Shown here: in pieces, positions 46,346 to 58,985 of the stretch
How the letters are laid out: the number at the start of each line of letters is the position of its first letter
How positions within the stretch are numbered: the stretch's first letter is position 1
Assembly (NCBI GenBank): GCA_947846985.1
Contig: CANTUZ010000003.1
Location: 55,004,096 to 55,068,095 of the forward strand
Length of the DNA: 64,000 nucleotides
Direction of reading: 5' to 3'
From: Fratercula arctica
Taxonomy: Eukaryota; Chordata; Aves; Charadriiformes; Alcidae
Translations under genes and position numbers: made by a program
The notes under the pieces: generated by a model
Database searches by the model: none
What the model saw: the letters and a program-made list of their open reading frames with translations, nothing else
Told to the model about the DNA's origin: nothing

Positions 46346-49300
46346 TCTTGTGTATGTGGTGTTTTTTTCAGCTTGCTTAGTGTAAATTATTTTCTGATGG
46401 TTGCTTCATCTTCATGGATTTAGATTTGCTCCTGACAATTGATTTGTTGTTGAGTGACGTTCAGCTTTTGATGTGAATTAAAAGAACTTATTACAGAATT
46501 AAACTGCAATTTGGTTGTAAGTTTCTATAAAATGTGCGTACTTCAGAAGAAGTAGTAAGAATAAGGTACTTCAAAAGACTGTGAAGGAAAAAAACTCCAT
46601 TAAATTCAAGATAGATAACAGTATTCAGTGAGCCAGAATGAAAAATTAGTAAATCATAAGCCTTGCTGGTGTAACTGAAGTATAAAAAAAACAACAAAGC
46701 AACAACACAAATGTCCACAAAAAAATTGGCATAGAGTAGTAGATTAAGGACCTTAGGCCCATAACTAGTATCTTCTAGGCTCCCCCACTTCTGCTTAGCT
46801 GGAGTATACTTTTCATGGCACCAAACATCTCGAGGTGCTTGTGATTTATGTTCACAGACCTTGGACTTCAGGCATGAATTTTTTTGAGCAATCTATGGCT
46901 AAAGATGTTTAGCAGCATTTGTATCTCAAAAGACTTCCATAGATTCACACCTGAACTCATTTTGTAAAGCTACATGTTTACCTTCCTATCTCAGCTAAGA
47001 TGCTAAATACAGCAGCTGCAAATGCATACCTGCACTGGTCACAGCAAAGGCAGACATGTCCAAACACTACAGGGTGCCTGTCCCTCGTCTTGCTTACATA
47101 TTGTGTCAGGGATCTCATACCGCAGGGAACTGATCTCACTGCCCAGCGCTGGCATTTGGAGGTATAGGTCAAACCAGCATCTCCCACCAGACTTTGTGCT
47201 CAAGGCACACAACCTCTGCCAGTCCTTTTGTAAGGTTTATGCATTTATACCATTCTGTTACTGCTTAACATGAAGTCCCTAAACAGGCATCAAAGTAGGG
47301 ACTAGAGACCAAGTCTCTTGCATCTCACGGAGGTTTGTGTGCTGTTTTCTCTTTTGTAAGGCTGTTTTATTGGCAATAGCTCAAGTATCCTGCCTATTAG
47401 CTCAAGCTATGGAAGCGGATCTGGCTTTCCCATTCAGATCCAGAGCATATGGGAGGCAGCTGTGCTCATTGAGGAACCTGCACAGCTTGGATACAGCAAG
47501 TGCCTGGGGATAGGCAGGCGGCTTGCCAAAAGCACAGAGGATTCCTGAGATGGTCTTATCTGGATTTGGGACACTGCGTGTTTGTCATTCACACTGCCAC
47601 ATGGGAGGGGAGCAGGCCTGAGGAGGCTGATGGCCCTGCAAGGAAGGATATGATTTGAAATGAGGAGCAATGTGGAACAGAAGGCCAATGGGATTGGCAG
47701 CACAGGGTTTGGAGTCCTGATTTCAGGGAGATGGATGAGGTGTGGTAAAAGAGGGTGACTCTTAGCTCTGTGAATATTGGCCACAATGATATTAATATCT
47801 AATTTAGGGCTGATGTCATTTCTAGTTGGACACTACATTCCGTCTTTAGAAAAGTGAACTGTGAATTTTAGAAAAGAAACTGGCTGTTCTGCTCCAACAT
47901 CCTCTTGAAAAAATAATATCAACTCTTTAAAATTAGAGGAATGTTTTTAAGAAATGTCTCGCATTCTGCCTTGAAAACTACATCCATTTCCAGAGCTTGA
48001 AAATCCCACATGCCTCAGTCCTTGGTGCTGGGACTGATGATATGTTGAAATGAGGGAAGCAGAAGTACAATATGCCATGGGAGCTACTTTCTGGGGATGG
48101 TCTCTGTGTAAAGTCCTGCAGGAGCTTCACCCTGTCCTCTTAATCTAGCCTACAGGTATGTCCTTGTCCCTCCTGCAAAGGCACCAGACAAGAAAGAATA
48201 ACCAGCAAGATTCCTTTTCCTTTAAGCAGCTAGACAAGAGGGACTTGTAAAAAACTACAAGGAATATACAAGCCAGCTGCTGTCCTGAAAGGCAGACATC
48301 CCAAGAAGCCTTCGGGAAGCAGCCCGACAGCAATCCCCGCTCCTCCCCACGCGACTGTCCCCTTGTCATGGTCTCCTGTGGATCCTCAGCCTTGCAGTGA
48401 TGCCAGCTCCTCTCACCTGCTTGAGCTATCTGTCTCTGCTTAGTTCCTTGTGAACAAGCAGGTTCCTTGTGAACTTTTAAACTAGTTTCTATGAGATTTT
48501 CAGCAGGCAGTCGCAGGGTAAGCACGACATAGTCAGCGGTGCCTGTCATGTCCCATAGAAACAGCTACATGAAGCAGAAAAACCTGACACACAACCACCT
48601 GTACTAACACTTATCCCTTTCACCTTTCCAGTGGTAGCCATGAGGCTCACAAATTAAAAAAGAGAGGTGATGCTCAGCCAATATTTGAGAGTAACTACCT
48701 GAGCGGTGCATGCCCAGAGCTTCAGGATGCCCAGACCCAAGGCAATCCAGGGTCCTGGGCTGCCTCCCCTCTGTACAGCACTGGGGGCAAGTGTGACTTT
48801 TGCACACTTGTGCATCCGGCCCCAGCCACCGGTGCTAGGATCGCCTCTTCTGCCTGCCGAGACCCTCTGGCAAGGCGTCAAGGGAGGAGGACAAACATGG
48901 GAGAAGGCTGACATCGGGATTTGAATTTCACTTGCTTTTGTAGTTGAAGAGGTGGCCAAAGAAAGTTCTCAAGTCTGGCTCACTAAAGCAAAGGAGGCTG
49001 GATGGTTTCTTACAGCTCTGAGGGAAGGCTGTGCTTGGGGAAGACAGGGCAAGGGGGAAATGTCAGCCAAACCATTTGAGATGCTGAATGGAAAGGTAGC
49101 CTTCCCACAGGCGCTGGTGGCAATGTGGGTGTTTATTCAGAGAAAGCTTTTCTTAGCCCAAATACATTTGTTTTATCTTTATCTCCCAGGTGGTGTTTTC
49201 ACTATAATTTCATTAGAGTAATTAAGAATCACAAAGACAAATATGACCTGCCCATTATTCTGGAGCTGACACAAAGTCTTCTAAACTAGAGTATTTGCTG

Positions 49301-52132
49301 AACAATCTTGAAAATAGCATTATTGTCTTTGGCATAAGTCTCCCTGCTGGGGAAATGCTTTTATTGGATTTTTGCATAATCTGTCTTGATCCTGCAATTG
49401 GATTCAAGTTCATACATCCTCTCTCTTCCCCACAGTAGAGCCAGTTAATGCCTCACAGATGCAGCGGAGGAATGAGTGCATCAGCATGAGTGGCATGGTA
49501 AAGGCTGGGCATATTGCTTACAGTTCTTCATTCAAAAATATATTTAATTAAAAAAAAAAACAGCAAAAAACAGACAAAGCCTTTAAGCCAGTATTGATAT
49601 CAATCGGTAGAAGTAGACTCATATTCACTATGGCAGCATATTGACTATGTTGAAGTTACTATTTTGCTTCCTTCCACTCATAAACAGTAGTTGCTCATGG
49701 AAAGAACAGATACAATACTTCTTTCTGTAATAATTTCTCGATGCGTCTCGAGGCTCTGGACATTCCTATTATTTAGTAGTTAGTTATTTTTCCAATGAAA
49801 GAGACATCACATTTTGTTTTCACTTTCCTATTAAGAGCTTGGGTCACTGGGGAGCATCAGACCTTACAATCTAAGCAGCAGAGACGATTTTGCTGAAGAC
49901 ATCAAAACCTCCTATTTTTAGTTGTGGCTAATGTACAGGAGCACAGTGATGATGTGCAATGGCAAACTGACCTGTTATATTTCTAAAACATACTGTAGAA
50001 AAAAGGAACTCTGGCACATCACTGAAAAATAATGTAACACCTTTTGAATTTTGAGTTGTAAGCTATGTAAGGTATTGATTAATCGTCCCCATTAAGTGGC
50101 ACGGTACAACTAGCAGGAAAGTGGCAGTGAGTGGTACTGACAACATGCAGGGAAGCAGAAGAGCACAGCTGAAGGACTACAGGAGCAGAGACAAACATGC
50201 ACCAAGTGATCTAAGATTATGACAAACTTGGAAGTAAAAGAAAATCAGAGAGGCTCCACAATCTGTTGCAAAAACAGAAAAAGATTGAAATGGGTTGAAA
50301 AAAAGTGAGTGCTTTTATTGAACATTAATTTGTGGCCTGTTTGCAGCAACACAAGGGAGTAAAACAGCTCCTCCAGAACAGCTGGGGGAAGCAGGATGGC
50401 ATGCAAAGCATGAGAGCTTCCTGGGGGCTGCGGATCCCGCTCTGCACAGATGAGTGAGAAATGGAAGGGAAAAGATGGGATCTTGTTTCTTTAGTCTCTA
50501 CCTTTTGTAGAGCCAGGACATACGCTACACTGGCTATGGAGCTTACATTTTATGTACTGAATTTTTATACTCTGCCTCAAGCCAACTGCATTTTAACCCA
50601 ATATGCTTTTCCAGAACTCAAGCCTGCTGTGACCATGGGCTATTCCTCCAGGCAGAAATGTTCTGAACCACTCATTGCTATGTACAAACCCCCCATCATT
50701 AAAAAAACCACACCCATCTCCCCAAAACAAAAAAACCCCAAACTAACAAAACAAACAATAGAAGCGAAGAGAGTTCCCTCTGTACTCAGTAGAGAGAAAA
50801 CTAAATTTTTAACAAATAAAGTCCATCAATAAATACTTAACGGCAGCAGATGTCGGCTTTATGGCCACAGTGACATCTCTGTGATGAAGTCCTTTTTAAA
50901 GAATGTTTATACATACATATGAACATTTGAAGTAAGAATATCTTCACTTTAAAGATAAGTTCATATCTTTAAAGTAACACTTAGCAATGAACCAAAGATG
51001 CTGTGAAGCTAGTGCTTTTCCTTTCTGCAGGAGGAGAGGGGGTAAGAGTTTTTAAAATCTGCTAAAAACAAGAAATATGAAAGTATCTGGACAAATAATT
51101 ATGATCTATGAAGTGCAAAGTTCAGTGTAGTTCAGTTTTCCCCCTCATTACCTATTTTCTTAAGTGATAGACAGGGAGACACCAAAACCATCTAACTGGC
51201 TCCTACTCTAGATACACACAGACCAAAGTTTAGAAGGTTATGTTTGAATTTTAAATGAGCTAGACTGAAATATTAATGATTCTTCAGCTCAGAAGAGCTT
51301 AAAATATAGTCAAATGAGCAGTGCTGAGGCTAGCTTGTTTTAATGTTCCAGCAAAAAAATCTACAGTTCTTTTTGATTCTGTTGTGAACTCAAAATGTAA
51401 CAAAACCATGGGAACAGAGTGTCCCTAAAGGGAGAAGATACTCTGTTTTTTAAGCAGAGAAAACTAAATAGAGGGAGTAGCAGTGCCAGTGCTTGGAGAA
51501 TTATGTTTCTCATGCCCCTCGGAAGGCGGCACTCAGGGTTAGAGGAGCAGATGGACATTTGTGTACTCTGTGTTTGTGTGTGTGCACATACATGTACACT
51601 CCCACTGGCAGGACATGCTCAGGCTCTGTCTTCTCTCTGTACCTGGGGACAGGGAACTGCAGCAGCTGCACTGAAGCCCAGTTACCTCCCCTTGGCCTTG
51701 CACTTCCCTGGCATAGCTGGAACACAGTGTGCAAGGAAGTACCGGTGTTTCCCCCCCACTGAAGTTTCTCTGCCACCTGCTTGCCAACTCATGGCTCTCT
51801 CCTGGCAGCACTACCGACAGAGTGTGGGGGACACAAAACACCTCGTCAAGGCTCACTTCCCATTCCTGTCCTGTTCTCCTCACTCAGGGCCAGGGGGACC
51901 TGTCACACCTGGGCATCCTAGGTGCCACTTACTGAGGACGCCATTCTTTGCTTCTCTCCAACAGCTTCTTCTGCCTTCAGCATCTCTTCCTGCAGAAACT
52001 GGCACCTCAGACCCAGAGATAGGCTTCCCTTTCTCCACAGAGGCAAAAATTTCAAAAACAGTGATGCATCCTGGAGTTTAGGAAACTGGCTGTCTCTCAC
52101 CCTTCAGAACATCTATTTCCATATATATTCCT
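46346..52132. other. Intergenic, no gene seen
   Basis: This is unique-looking non-coding sequence downstream of AKAP12. Short open frames, for example the lysine-rich one at 50461-50832 over A/C-rich sequence, resemble no known family. In mammals ZBTB2 lies next on the opposite strand, but no BTB or zinc-finger coding sequence is present here. Confidence 0.55.
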
Positions 52133-52190
52133 GTGTATGTATGTATGTATGTATCTATCTATCTATCTATCTATCTACCTACCTACCTAT
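52133..52190 (+). repeat. Compound (TATG)n(TATC)n(TACC)n microsatellite
   Basis: About four TATG units pass into about six TATC units and then three TACC units. It is a classical compound tetranucleotide array and is probably polymorphic. Confidence 0.95.
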
Positions 52191-52403
52191 CACTACCTCA
52201 AAGTGCTTACAGTGGGAAAGACAGATACTCATCCAAAGTCCTCCCACAGGTCTTCCCATAGCACAGAGTTTCCTCACCATGATACTGAGGACAAGGGCAG
52301 GTCAGTGGCAGTGAAAGTGTTGTCTCCTGCCTTCTGGATGGTTGAGTGACATCGCGGAACCAGCCTGGTCCTGATTAGCCAGGTGCGACAGTATAAGAAA
52401 ATT

Positions 52404-53504
52404 TTTTTCTCATCAGTGAAGATGCAAAAAGGTCCCCCCTTGTGTACCTGACACTGCAAGCCTTGGCACTCGGTGCTTTTGAGTGCTCTGCATTCCACTG
52501 TGCAAAGGGCTCTTTGAAGCTAGCGCGCTGCAAGGCAGGGCTGCGAGAGTCCTTTCTGCCCCTGCTGGCTTCCCAGTGCAGCCCCTCGGTACAGGAATGC
52601 CGCTAGGGAAATGCTCTTTGGGGTGTGCAGTGCCTGCCCCTGTGAAGGGCTGTCGGCCTGCGAGCCAGGACACCTGGGTGGTTGCACTGGTGAGACTGCA
52701 CCATCTAGTGCTGTCTTCTGAACACTCACCACTTGCCTTTCAGCCAAAAGGAGGCCTAACCGGTTTCTCACAAGTCGACAGGGGTTGCACCTCAAATGTG
52801 TGCAGAACTGTTCTTCCTATTTCATAACACCCCAAAAGCTGGAGAAATTGATGTGGCAAAGGCAGCAGCTTCTTCTAGCAGCTCTCTTCCCTGGTAGGGG
52901 AGCTTCCATCCAGCCTGGAGAGCCATTAAAGAGAAAAAATGCATGACAGTGCTAATCTGCGTCAGTGATGTACATGTACAAAATGCACATGTGAAATACT
53001 AAGGTGCTTCAGTGGTCTCTGAAGGGAAAATGCAGATTCAGTTCTAGATTGCCAGCTGTATTCAGTGCCAGTCTGGATCAAGTCAGGAAAGGATAAGGCA
53101 ACAGCAAAAACAGGGCCCAGACCCACAGCGGCTGCTCACTCGCCTCCTGCTCAGGTGCTGCCCTAAGGCACAGCTCCTGTGAAGGCCCGATGTGTGCAGG
53201 GAGCATCCCCTTTATGCTGCAGGAAGAGTGGCAGGTACGCTGGATACTGAGGCCAGAAAGAGATTAGGTCTGCTGCCTCTGCAGCCTTGCAAAAGGAACA
53301 GTTTGGTAGTTTCTGATAAGCCTGGAAGTCTTCAGAACTAACTGCAACAAGCCACAGGAAAGGTGTAGAGCAAACTTCCGAGCTGGAGGGCAGGAATCTG
53401 TCAGCTTATCCCAAAAAGCTTTCAGAAGCAGATCCACCTGCAGCCGAGCTGCTGAGGCTCTCCTGCTTCCTGGGGGATAGAGGGGACACCTGCAGCATGA
53501 TGGA
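52404..53504 (+). repeat. 1.1-kb recent duplication, copy A (empty CR1 site)
   Basis: This segment is repeated in direct orientation at 60553-62619. By eye there are about two dozen mismatches over 1.1 kb (about 98% identity), once the CR1 inside copy B is set aside. Outside these borders the two loci are unrelated. No TG..CA ends or clear target-site duplication are visible, so it does not look like an LTR. Short open frames shared by both copies look non-coding. The junction CTCTTCCCTGG near 52888 is the uninterrupted counterpart of the CR1 insertion site in copy B. Confidence 0.92.
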
Positions 53505-54039
53505 AAGGGAGCAGAGAGAGCATTGGAATCATTAGCCTTAGCCAGCGTTAAGTGGTGATACCTTCCATACCCCCAGCTTATGTTAGCAGTATATTCCACA
53601 AATGATAAAAACCGGAGGAGAATCTCAGCTAAAGGTAATGGAAAAGAGCTAGCCTGCCTCTATGCAAAAAGAAGAAAGCAAAATGGTGAAATAGTGGAGC
53701 ACCTGCAGTCAACACTGAGCGTAAGTGTTTATGGAAAATGTGTTTAAGCCAAGAGCAATCTCCGAGTCAGTTGAATACACTAACAATACCTGTTTTACAG
53801 CAATTGGCTGTATTTTCCTCATTGACTCTTCATGATAGTCCTCTGGGATCTATACTCAAGGGTGGCGGTGACACAGTACAACTTCAGAAAGTAATGACTA
53901 AGGCAGAGGATTTTAGGGATGTGAGCTTTAGGATGCCCACATCTATCTGCACTGACTCTAGACCACGAATATGCAGGAAACAAAGGCTGGGACTTGATCC
54001 TTTGCCATTCCAAGCAGTTGCTACTTGCCCTGCTGAGGA
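53505..54039. other. Intergenic between duplication copy A and ERV remnant
   Basis: No recognised gene. The part after about 53.9 kb may already belong to the decayed retroviral element, but I see no clear motif before 54084. Confidence 0.45.
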
Positions 54040-55290
54040 TTCAAGTACCGAGGTGATGGTGGCAGTTCATGACCACTGCTTTTTGACATTCCCCATTGAC
54101 ACAGGAGCCCAAATTACCAAGGACAGCCTTCACTTAGCAAACAATTAGTTTAAATTGTAGGCATCCATAAGCAACTAGCTACCCACTGGCCAGGGCTAAA
54201 TTAATGCTGCCTAATGGACCAACAGTCCACCCAACCTTACTATTAGGTCCTCACGATAGGTGCCTTTTAGGTACAGATTTGCTGAAGGGTCAGTCGTGGG
54301 TGGACCCATGGGGAAAAGAGTAAACAAGGACAACCATCCCCTTTACCACACAGTTTGCCTCCTAGTGATGCACCCTTGTTAGCCTGTTACAAACAGGTGC
54401 TGCCTTAGCCCATAGCAAGCTAGTTGGCACTCCACTTTGCAAGTTCCCTCCTGGTGCCATCCATCCTCTTACTGAATTGACAAAACAGGCAAAAGAACAG
54501 GGAATCATTTGCAAGTCTCATCCCCCTACAAGTCTTCTGTATGGCCTCGAAAGAAGCCTAATGGCAAGTGACAACTAACAGCAGATTATGGAGGCCTAAT
54601 TGCTGCTGCCGAACTGCTCACTGCAGCTGTTCCCAGTATCACTGATGTAGTCAATCATCTTAACGATGGATGGCAACTATTGATGTGAAAGGTATGTTTT
54701 TTATTATCCCAGCACCGGAGCAGATAGGATGAGGTTTGCTTTGATCTGGCAAGGACTCCAGTATACCTTTACTTGCCTATTGCAAGGCTTAAACCATAGT
54801 CCCACCATACGTGTATCTCCTGGTACATTAGCTAAAGAGCGGGAAATGTTGAAATTTCCACAAGAGGTCACTGTAGGGCAGCGCATCAGTGATGTCTTAA
54901 GAAGTGGCCACTTCGCAGAACCTGTAAACAGGCTACAGACGCTTGCTACAACGTACCCACAGTCAACTGGGGTAGAGATACCAGAACAGAAACAAGGACC
55001 AGTCACGAATCCATCTTTTGGGGAGTCAGATGGATAGGTGGGAGGAAAACAGCCCCTGATGAGGTGCTACAAGAAATCCAATGGTTACCCTTGCCCCAGA
55101 ATAAGAAAGGAGTTATGTGTCGTGATAGGGACTTTAGGACCTTGGAGGGCACATATTCCAGGATTTAGTATAACAGCCTGACCACTCCGTAATTTACTAA
55201 AGAAAAATGCAATCTGTGAATGTACCCCACAACATAATGAGGCCCCCAGAGCTGTTAAACAAAAAGCATAGATGTCTATCAGTCACTGGG
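54040..55290 (+). mobile_element. Endogenous retrovirus pol remnant (decayed)
   Basis: Pieces of retroviral protease and reverse transcriptase can be read on the + strand in several frames. A protease active-site DTGA lies at 54098-54109. N-terminal RT similarity spans about 54450-54690 and the RT palm region with the QYTFT and HSPTI-type motifs spans about 54730-54815. A thumb/connection-like region lies at about 54990-55160 and a KKN..PQH..A-type segment at about 55200-55270. The frame is broken by many stops and shifts. The second RT catalytic motif (Y-x-D-D) is not seen, and no gag, env or flanking LTRs are recognised. The motifs look closest to ERV-L/spuma-related avian elements. It is non-functional. 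Confidence 0.7.
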
Positions 55291-55419
55291 ACTCATCCAC
55301 CCTATGTGACCCCTCTCACTGCACATCCAGTTGGGAGAGAAGGGATGTTGTGGACTAGAGCAACAGGGGCTGCCGGGATCCATGCAACACCCCATCACTT
55401 TGGGCTCCAAATCACAGCA

Positions 55420-55478
55420 GAATTTTGTGTAGGGATGCAGTCATAAATAACAATAAGACTACTATTAAACAATTATGA
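55420..55478 (+). repeat. 58-nt dispersed repeat, copy 1
   Basis: A block around ATGCAGTCAT ... ACTACTATT ... AACAATTATGA recurs at 59983-60041 with about 80% identity. It lies just downstream of the ERV remnant, so it may be an ERV end fragment. Identity is not established. Confidence 0.55.
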
Positions 55479-55569
55479 AAAGAAAACCTAATTTAAATAG
55501 GAAACCACAGATTATGTCTTTACAGGAAGAGCGTGAAGCTGGGCAGTGAGGTCATCATGAGGGCAAATA

Positions 55570-56055
55570 CACTTCCCCTCTAGTTAAGGTTTTGAAAATG
55601 TGAAAGAGCATGAGCGTTTCTTTCTGTGCTGAGCATGGAGTGCCTCACTCCCAAAGCTTTTTGCACTTCATTGAAATCTGAATCAGAAAGGATGATAGGT
55701 ATAGTCTCTCTCTAGACTATTTACTGCCCTTGCTTAACTGAAACCTTTGTTATCTACAACTCTGAGAACTGCTTGGGAAAATAAGATGGTCTTGAGAGAG
55801 TAAGTTATCATTAATAAAACTTTTTTAACTGTCTTCTTTCTGTCACATGTGCTAAGCATTCATGTGTCGTTGGGAGAGATGCCAGTCTTAGAGAACAACT
55901 GGCAAGGCTGTGGCAGAGCCAGGAACTTTATCCATGAGGATTAATTCAGGGATGCTAACACTTGCTTTTTGAAGACTTCACCTTTTTTGTCATGGTCATT
56001 AAAAAGCCTTTAATGCTCAGTATAGCTACACATATACTCCATGCAAAGGCCTGTA
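55570..56055 (+). pseudogene. Decayed copy of the AKAP12 terminal-exon region
   Basis: This stretch aligns by eye with 43395-43895, which covers the end of AKAP12 intron 4, the last exon and the start of the 3' UTR. Shared landmarks in order are GGAGTGCCTCA, TTTGCACTTCA, TGCTTAACTGA, CTTGAGAGAGTA, ATGTGCTAAG, GAGAGATGCCAGTCTT, GAGAACAACTG and CTTCACCTTTTTTGTCAT. Identity looks like 75-80%. In the copy the acceptor CAG before ATGTGC has become CAC, so it should not splice at that place. It is in the same orientation as AKAP12, 12.2 kb downstream. Confidence 0.82.
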
Positions 56056-58349
56056 TAACTGACCCAAGATCCCAGCAGATATCTCAACCCACTCCTCTCA
56101 TGGGGGGCAGCAAGGACTCCCCAGCCTCCTTCTCCTCTTTCCTATGAGGAGACAGAGACAGAAACAGGGGTGTCTCCTGCACATGTTCTCAGCTGAAAGG
56201 GAAAACTGAATCTGAAATTAGGGAAGACAGAGAAAGAAGGGGAGAAAAATGTGTTCTGCTTAGTGCTGCAATGCTTGAAATACTCGTTTGATGTCATTCC
56301 AACTGAGTAGGCAGTGTCCTGTGCTGGAACTCTCCACCTGCTGTTATACAGACTTTTTTCATCCTCCCCCTTCCTTCAGCAGCAGCTTTGCAGCCCAAGC
56401 CCAGTGAGAGGCTCCTGCTCTGTTTCTCTCCCAATCCAACCTTAATTCTAAACCTACACCCTGGTTACACGTTGAGCCTTGTCCAAAAGCCCCAGCCCTG
56501 GCGCAAGGTGAAAAATTCTTTGGGAGGACAGACTGTCGCCCCTGGGTCACATTTATCTGACTTGTTCTTGGTTGTGGCTTTTCTGCATCAAAACTGCAGT
56601 CTAAGAGAGCACTGGGGTTGTGGCCTTCTTGACAGGTACAGTGCGGCTGACTGCAGCATAAGGCTGTGGCACAAACACCCCTGTCAGATGGAGAGGCAGT
56701 GACATTCCTGGACTGTCTCTCCAGCAGGTGCTTAACTTGCTCTGGATATTCCCTGGAGTCTCTCTTGTGTTTCTGAGTAGTTGGAGCAACCTGCCTGTGT
56801 AATCTTAACACATTTCTTACTGTAGGATGATACCAAGAAACGTACCCTGTTGGTCCCATCAGACATTGAAGAAGGATTTTGCCACTCACCTGTTTTTTTA
56901 AAGATAAGCTGAGGAACTGCCCTCTTCTATAGTGCTTGCAAGCTAGCACTTCTGCAAAACCACCTGCTTCAGTTAAAAGCAATTCAATGCTAGCCAGAAG
57001 ACAGCTTAAAGCCTGGAGTGTTCCTCTGTTGCAAATGACCTCTATCCCTTATGCTCAGTGGCAGAGACATCAGTGCTAAGTGCCAGTGGCATTGTATCCC
57101 TATTTCTTGGTCCTCAGAGCCATGTTTAATTGCATTCCTTGACACCAATAAATGTGCTCATTTCCCACATAAGAGTCACCACCACTGAGATGTGGTACTG
57201 CAAGTGAGTACTGCTACCAGCAGCTACATGCCAGAGCAAACAAATCCTCCTGTCAGCTCCAGATGCTCTTGTTTCCTCTTACCATGCAAATCCTCAGCTC
57301 CTGTAAGCGCCCTGGGGGAGACCATCAGCAGGGCATAGGCAGACAGGAAAGCCATTGTCTCACGCTCTGTCGCAGGAGTATTGGAAGCAGGAAAATGTTT
57401 TATATGACATTGCAACACTAGGTGAGTTTCTTACGGGTCTACCAAGGACTTGTGCTGAGACACAGGTATTGAGAACTTTTAATTTCTGTAGGACAACTTC
57501 TTTTTGGAGCAGAAAGCAACTCCTTTGAGAGCAAGAGGATCCGTCTTCCAGTTTCTGAAGGGGAAAAAAGCATCAATGCAACCATCATCTACAAATTCCT
57601 AGCATGCTCTTCTCTTCAAGATGCAGATACAAATTCCACACTAAGAGATTTCTGATCCTTGAGCTAATGAAAACTGAAGTTGGTGCTCCCATTCTCTGTG
57701 GCAAGTGTACTGCATTTGGTAGCACCTTCTCTTGCCCAGCTGGCAGGGGCAAGGGGAAAGCACTAGCCCTAAGAGGAGCACTATAATGAGAGCACTGCTA
57801 CCCCTCAGCTGGCAGAGCAGGAGCCATGTGTCCTCAATTCCGCTTGTGAAAGACATTGAAAGGCAGAAGCCTCTGCTTCCACTCTTGCTCTAAAATGGGG
57901 GCATGGTCTGACTGCATAGTAAAAATTGTTATCACTGTGAGCTGCCCAAGTGACATTATCTGCCTTGCAGAGCTATTGCAGATGTCAAAATCCTCTGTAC
58001 GTGTAAAATACATCAGTGTTACTTCTGTGCCTTGTACGTTAACACTCTCTTAAGAGGAAACAGTTAATAGAATGTCAAAGAACCCAAACCAAAACAAAAA
58101 AACAAACCCCACCCCTAAACAGGAAAGGTGGTGTCCTGTGAGGCATGGTCACAGCTTTACGGTTTAGGTGGCTGCTTCCTGAGTAACTGCTTTGTTGTCT
58201 CTCGTTCTCTCCTCGTTTTGCTTGAGCTGCTGTTGCCACCACACATCAGCATGGCACAGCTCCGCACGCAGATAAAAGCCCATTCTGGATTTCAACCGAT
58301 TCCTTTGGCTGATTTTTGCTTTTGTTTCGCTTGCAGCAAACGGGAATCA
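56056..58349. other. Intergenic, no gene seen
   Basis: No exon, RNA gene or identified repeat is visible. Short open frames on both strands overlap each other and match nothing I recognise. Confidence 0.5.
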
Positions 58350-58985
58350 GAAAAGACAGGTGACATCGCGGCCCTTCGCTCTGAGACACACCTTTACCCG
58401 TGGGGACTCCGCAGGGCTGCTACACTCCGGCCTCAAAATCGCTCTGGCCTGTGGGAAAGCCGATATGGTCCCCCAGTCCGTGCAGTTACTAAACCAAGCG
58501 GGAGGGCGCAATTTCATTTCTGTTACCCAGGCCAGTAGCGGGTTTCAGGCGGGGCACCGCCCACGAAGCTCCTCAGACACCCAGCACCGGGGCCGGGGGG
58601 GACACACGTCCCCACTCGCACACAAGCTCTGACACTGGCGGAAGGCGGAAACCCGCCTGAGGCGGGACGGGGGTAACGGCCGCCACCAATGGCACCAACG
58701 GCTCCGCGCTCCCGCCTCGCGCATGCGCGGCGCTGCCCCAGGCCGCTACAGCTTCCTCATGGAGCCGCCCGGCGGCGGCGGCCCCCGCTGATCCCTGCGG
58801 CCCCACGCCGCGCCCACCCGAGGTACCGAGCGCCGCCGGACGCCGCCGAGCCGTGAGTGCCAGCCTCCGGCGGACCGCGCCATCCCGCCCCGCCTGCCCC
58901 TCAGCTCGCCTGCGGCGGTCTTGGCTGCCCGGCCCGCGGGAGGGGAGTCCCCGCCGCTCTGCCGGGTGGGGCGCGCCTCTGTTAT
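58350..58985. promoter_or_regulatory. Orphan CpG-island promoter
   Basis: GC and CpG content jump from about 58.35 kb and end at the CR1 at 58.985 kb. A CCAAT box lies at 58686-58690 and a perfect palindromic NRF1 site (GCGCATGCGC) at 58719-58728. Good splice-donor-like strings follow at about 58821 (GAG then GTACCG) and 58854 (GCC then GTGAGT), suggesting a non-coding first exon on the + strand. An ATG at 58759 opens only ten codons. No downstream or upstream coding exon is recognised in the window, so the gene or lncRNA driven by it is unknown, as is the direction. Confidence 0.65.
58719..58728. promoter_or_regulatory. NRF1 binding motif
   Basis: GCGCATGCGC is the perfect NRF1 palindrome, about 30 bp from a CCAAT box in the orphan CpG island. 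The pair is typical of housekeeping promoters, often divergent ones. Confidence 0.6.

Noticed and set aside
50461..50832. 123-codon lysine-rich open frame
   Set aside because: It runs through A/C-rich low-complexity sequence with no family similarity or splice structure.
52483..52827. A 114-codon open frame kept in both duplication copies (also 60632-60976)
   Set aside because: With only about 2% divergence an open frame in both copies is not evidence of selection. The peptide resembles no family, and open frames also exist on the other strand.
58128..58538. 136-codon open frame entering the orphan CpG island
   Set aside because: No family similarity, the frame crosses the island border, and composition explains its length.
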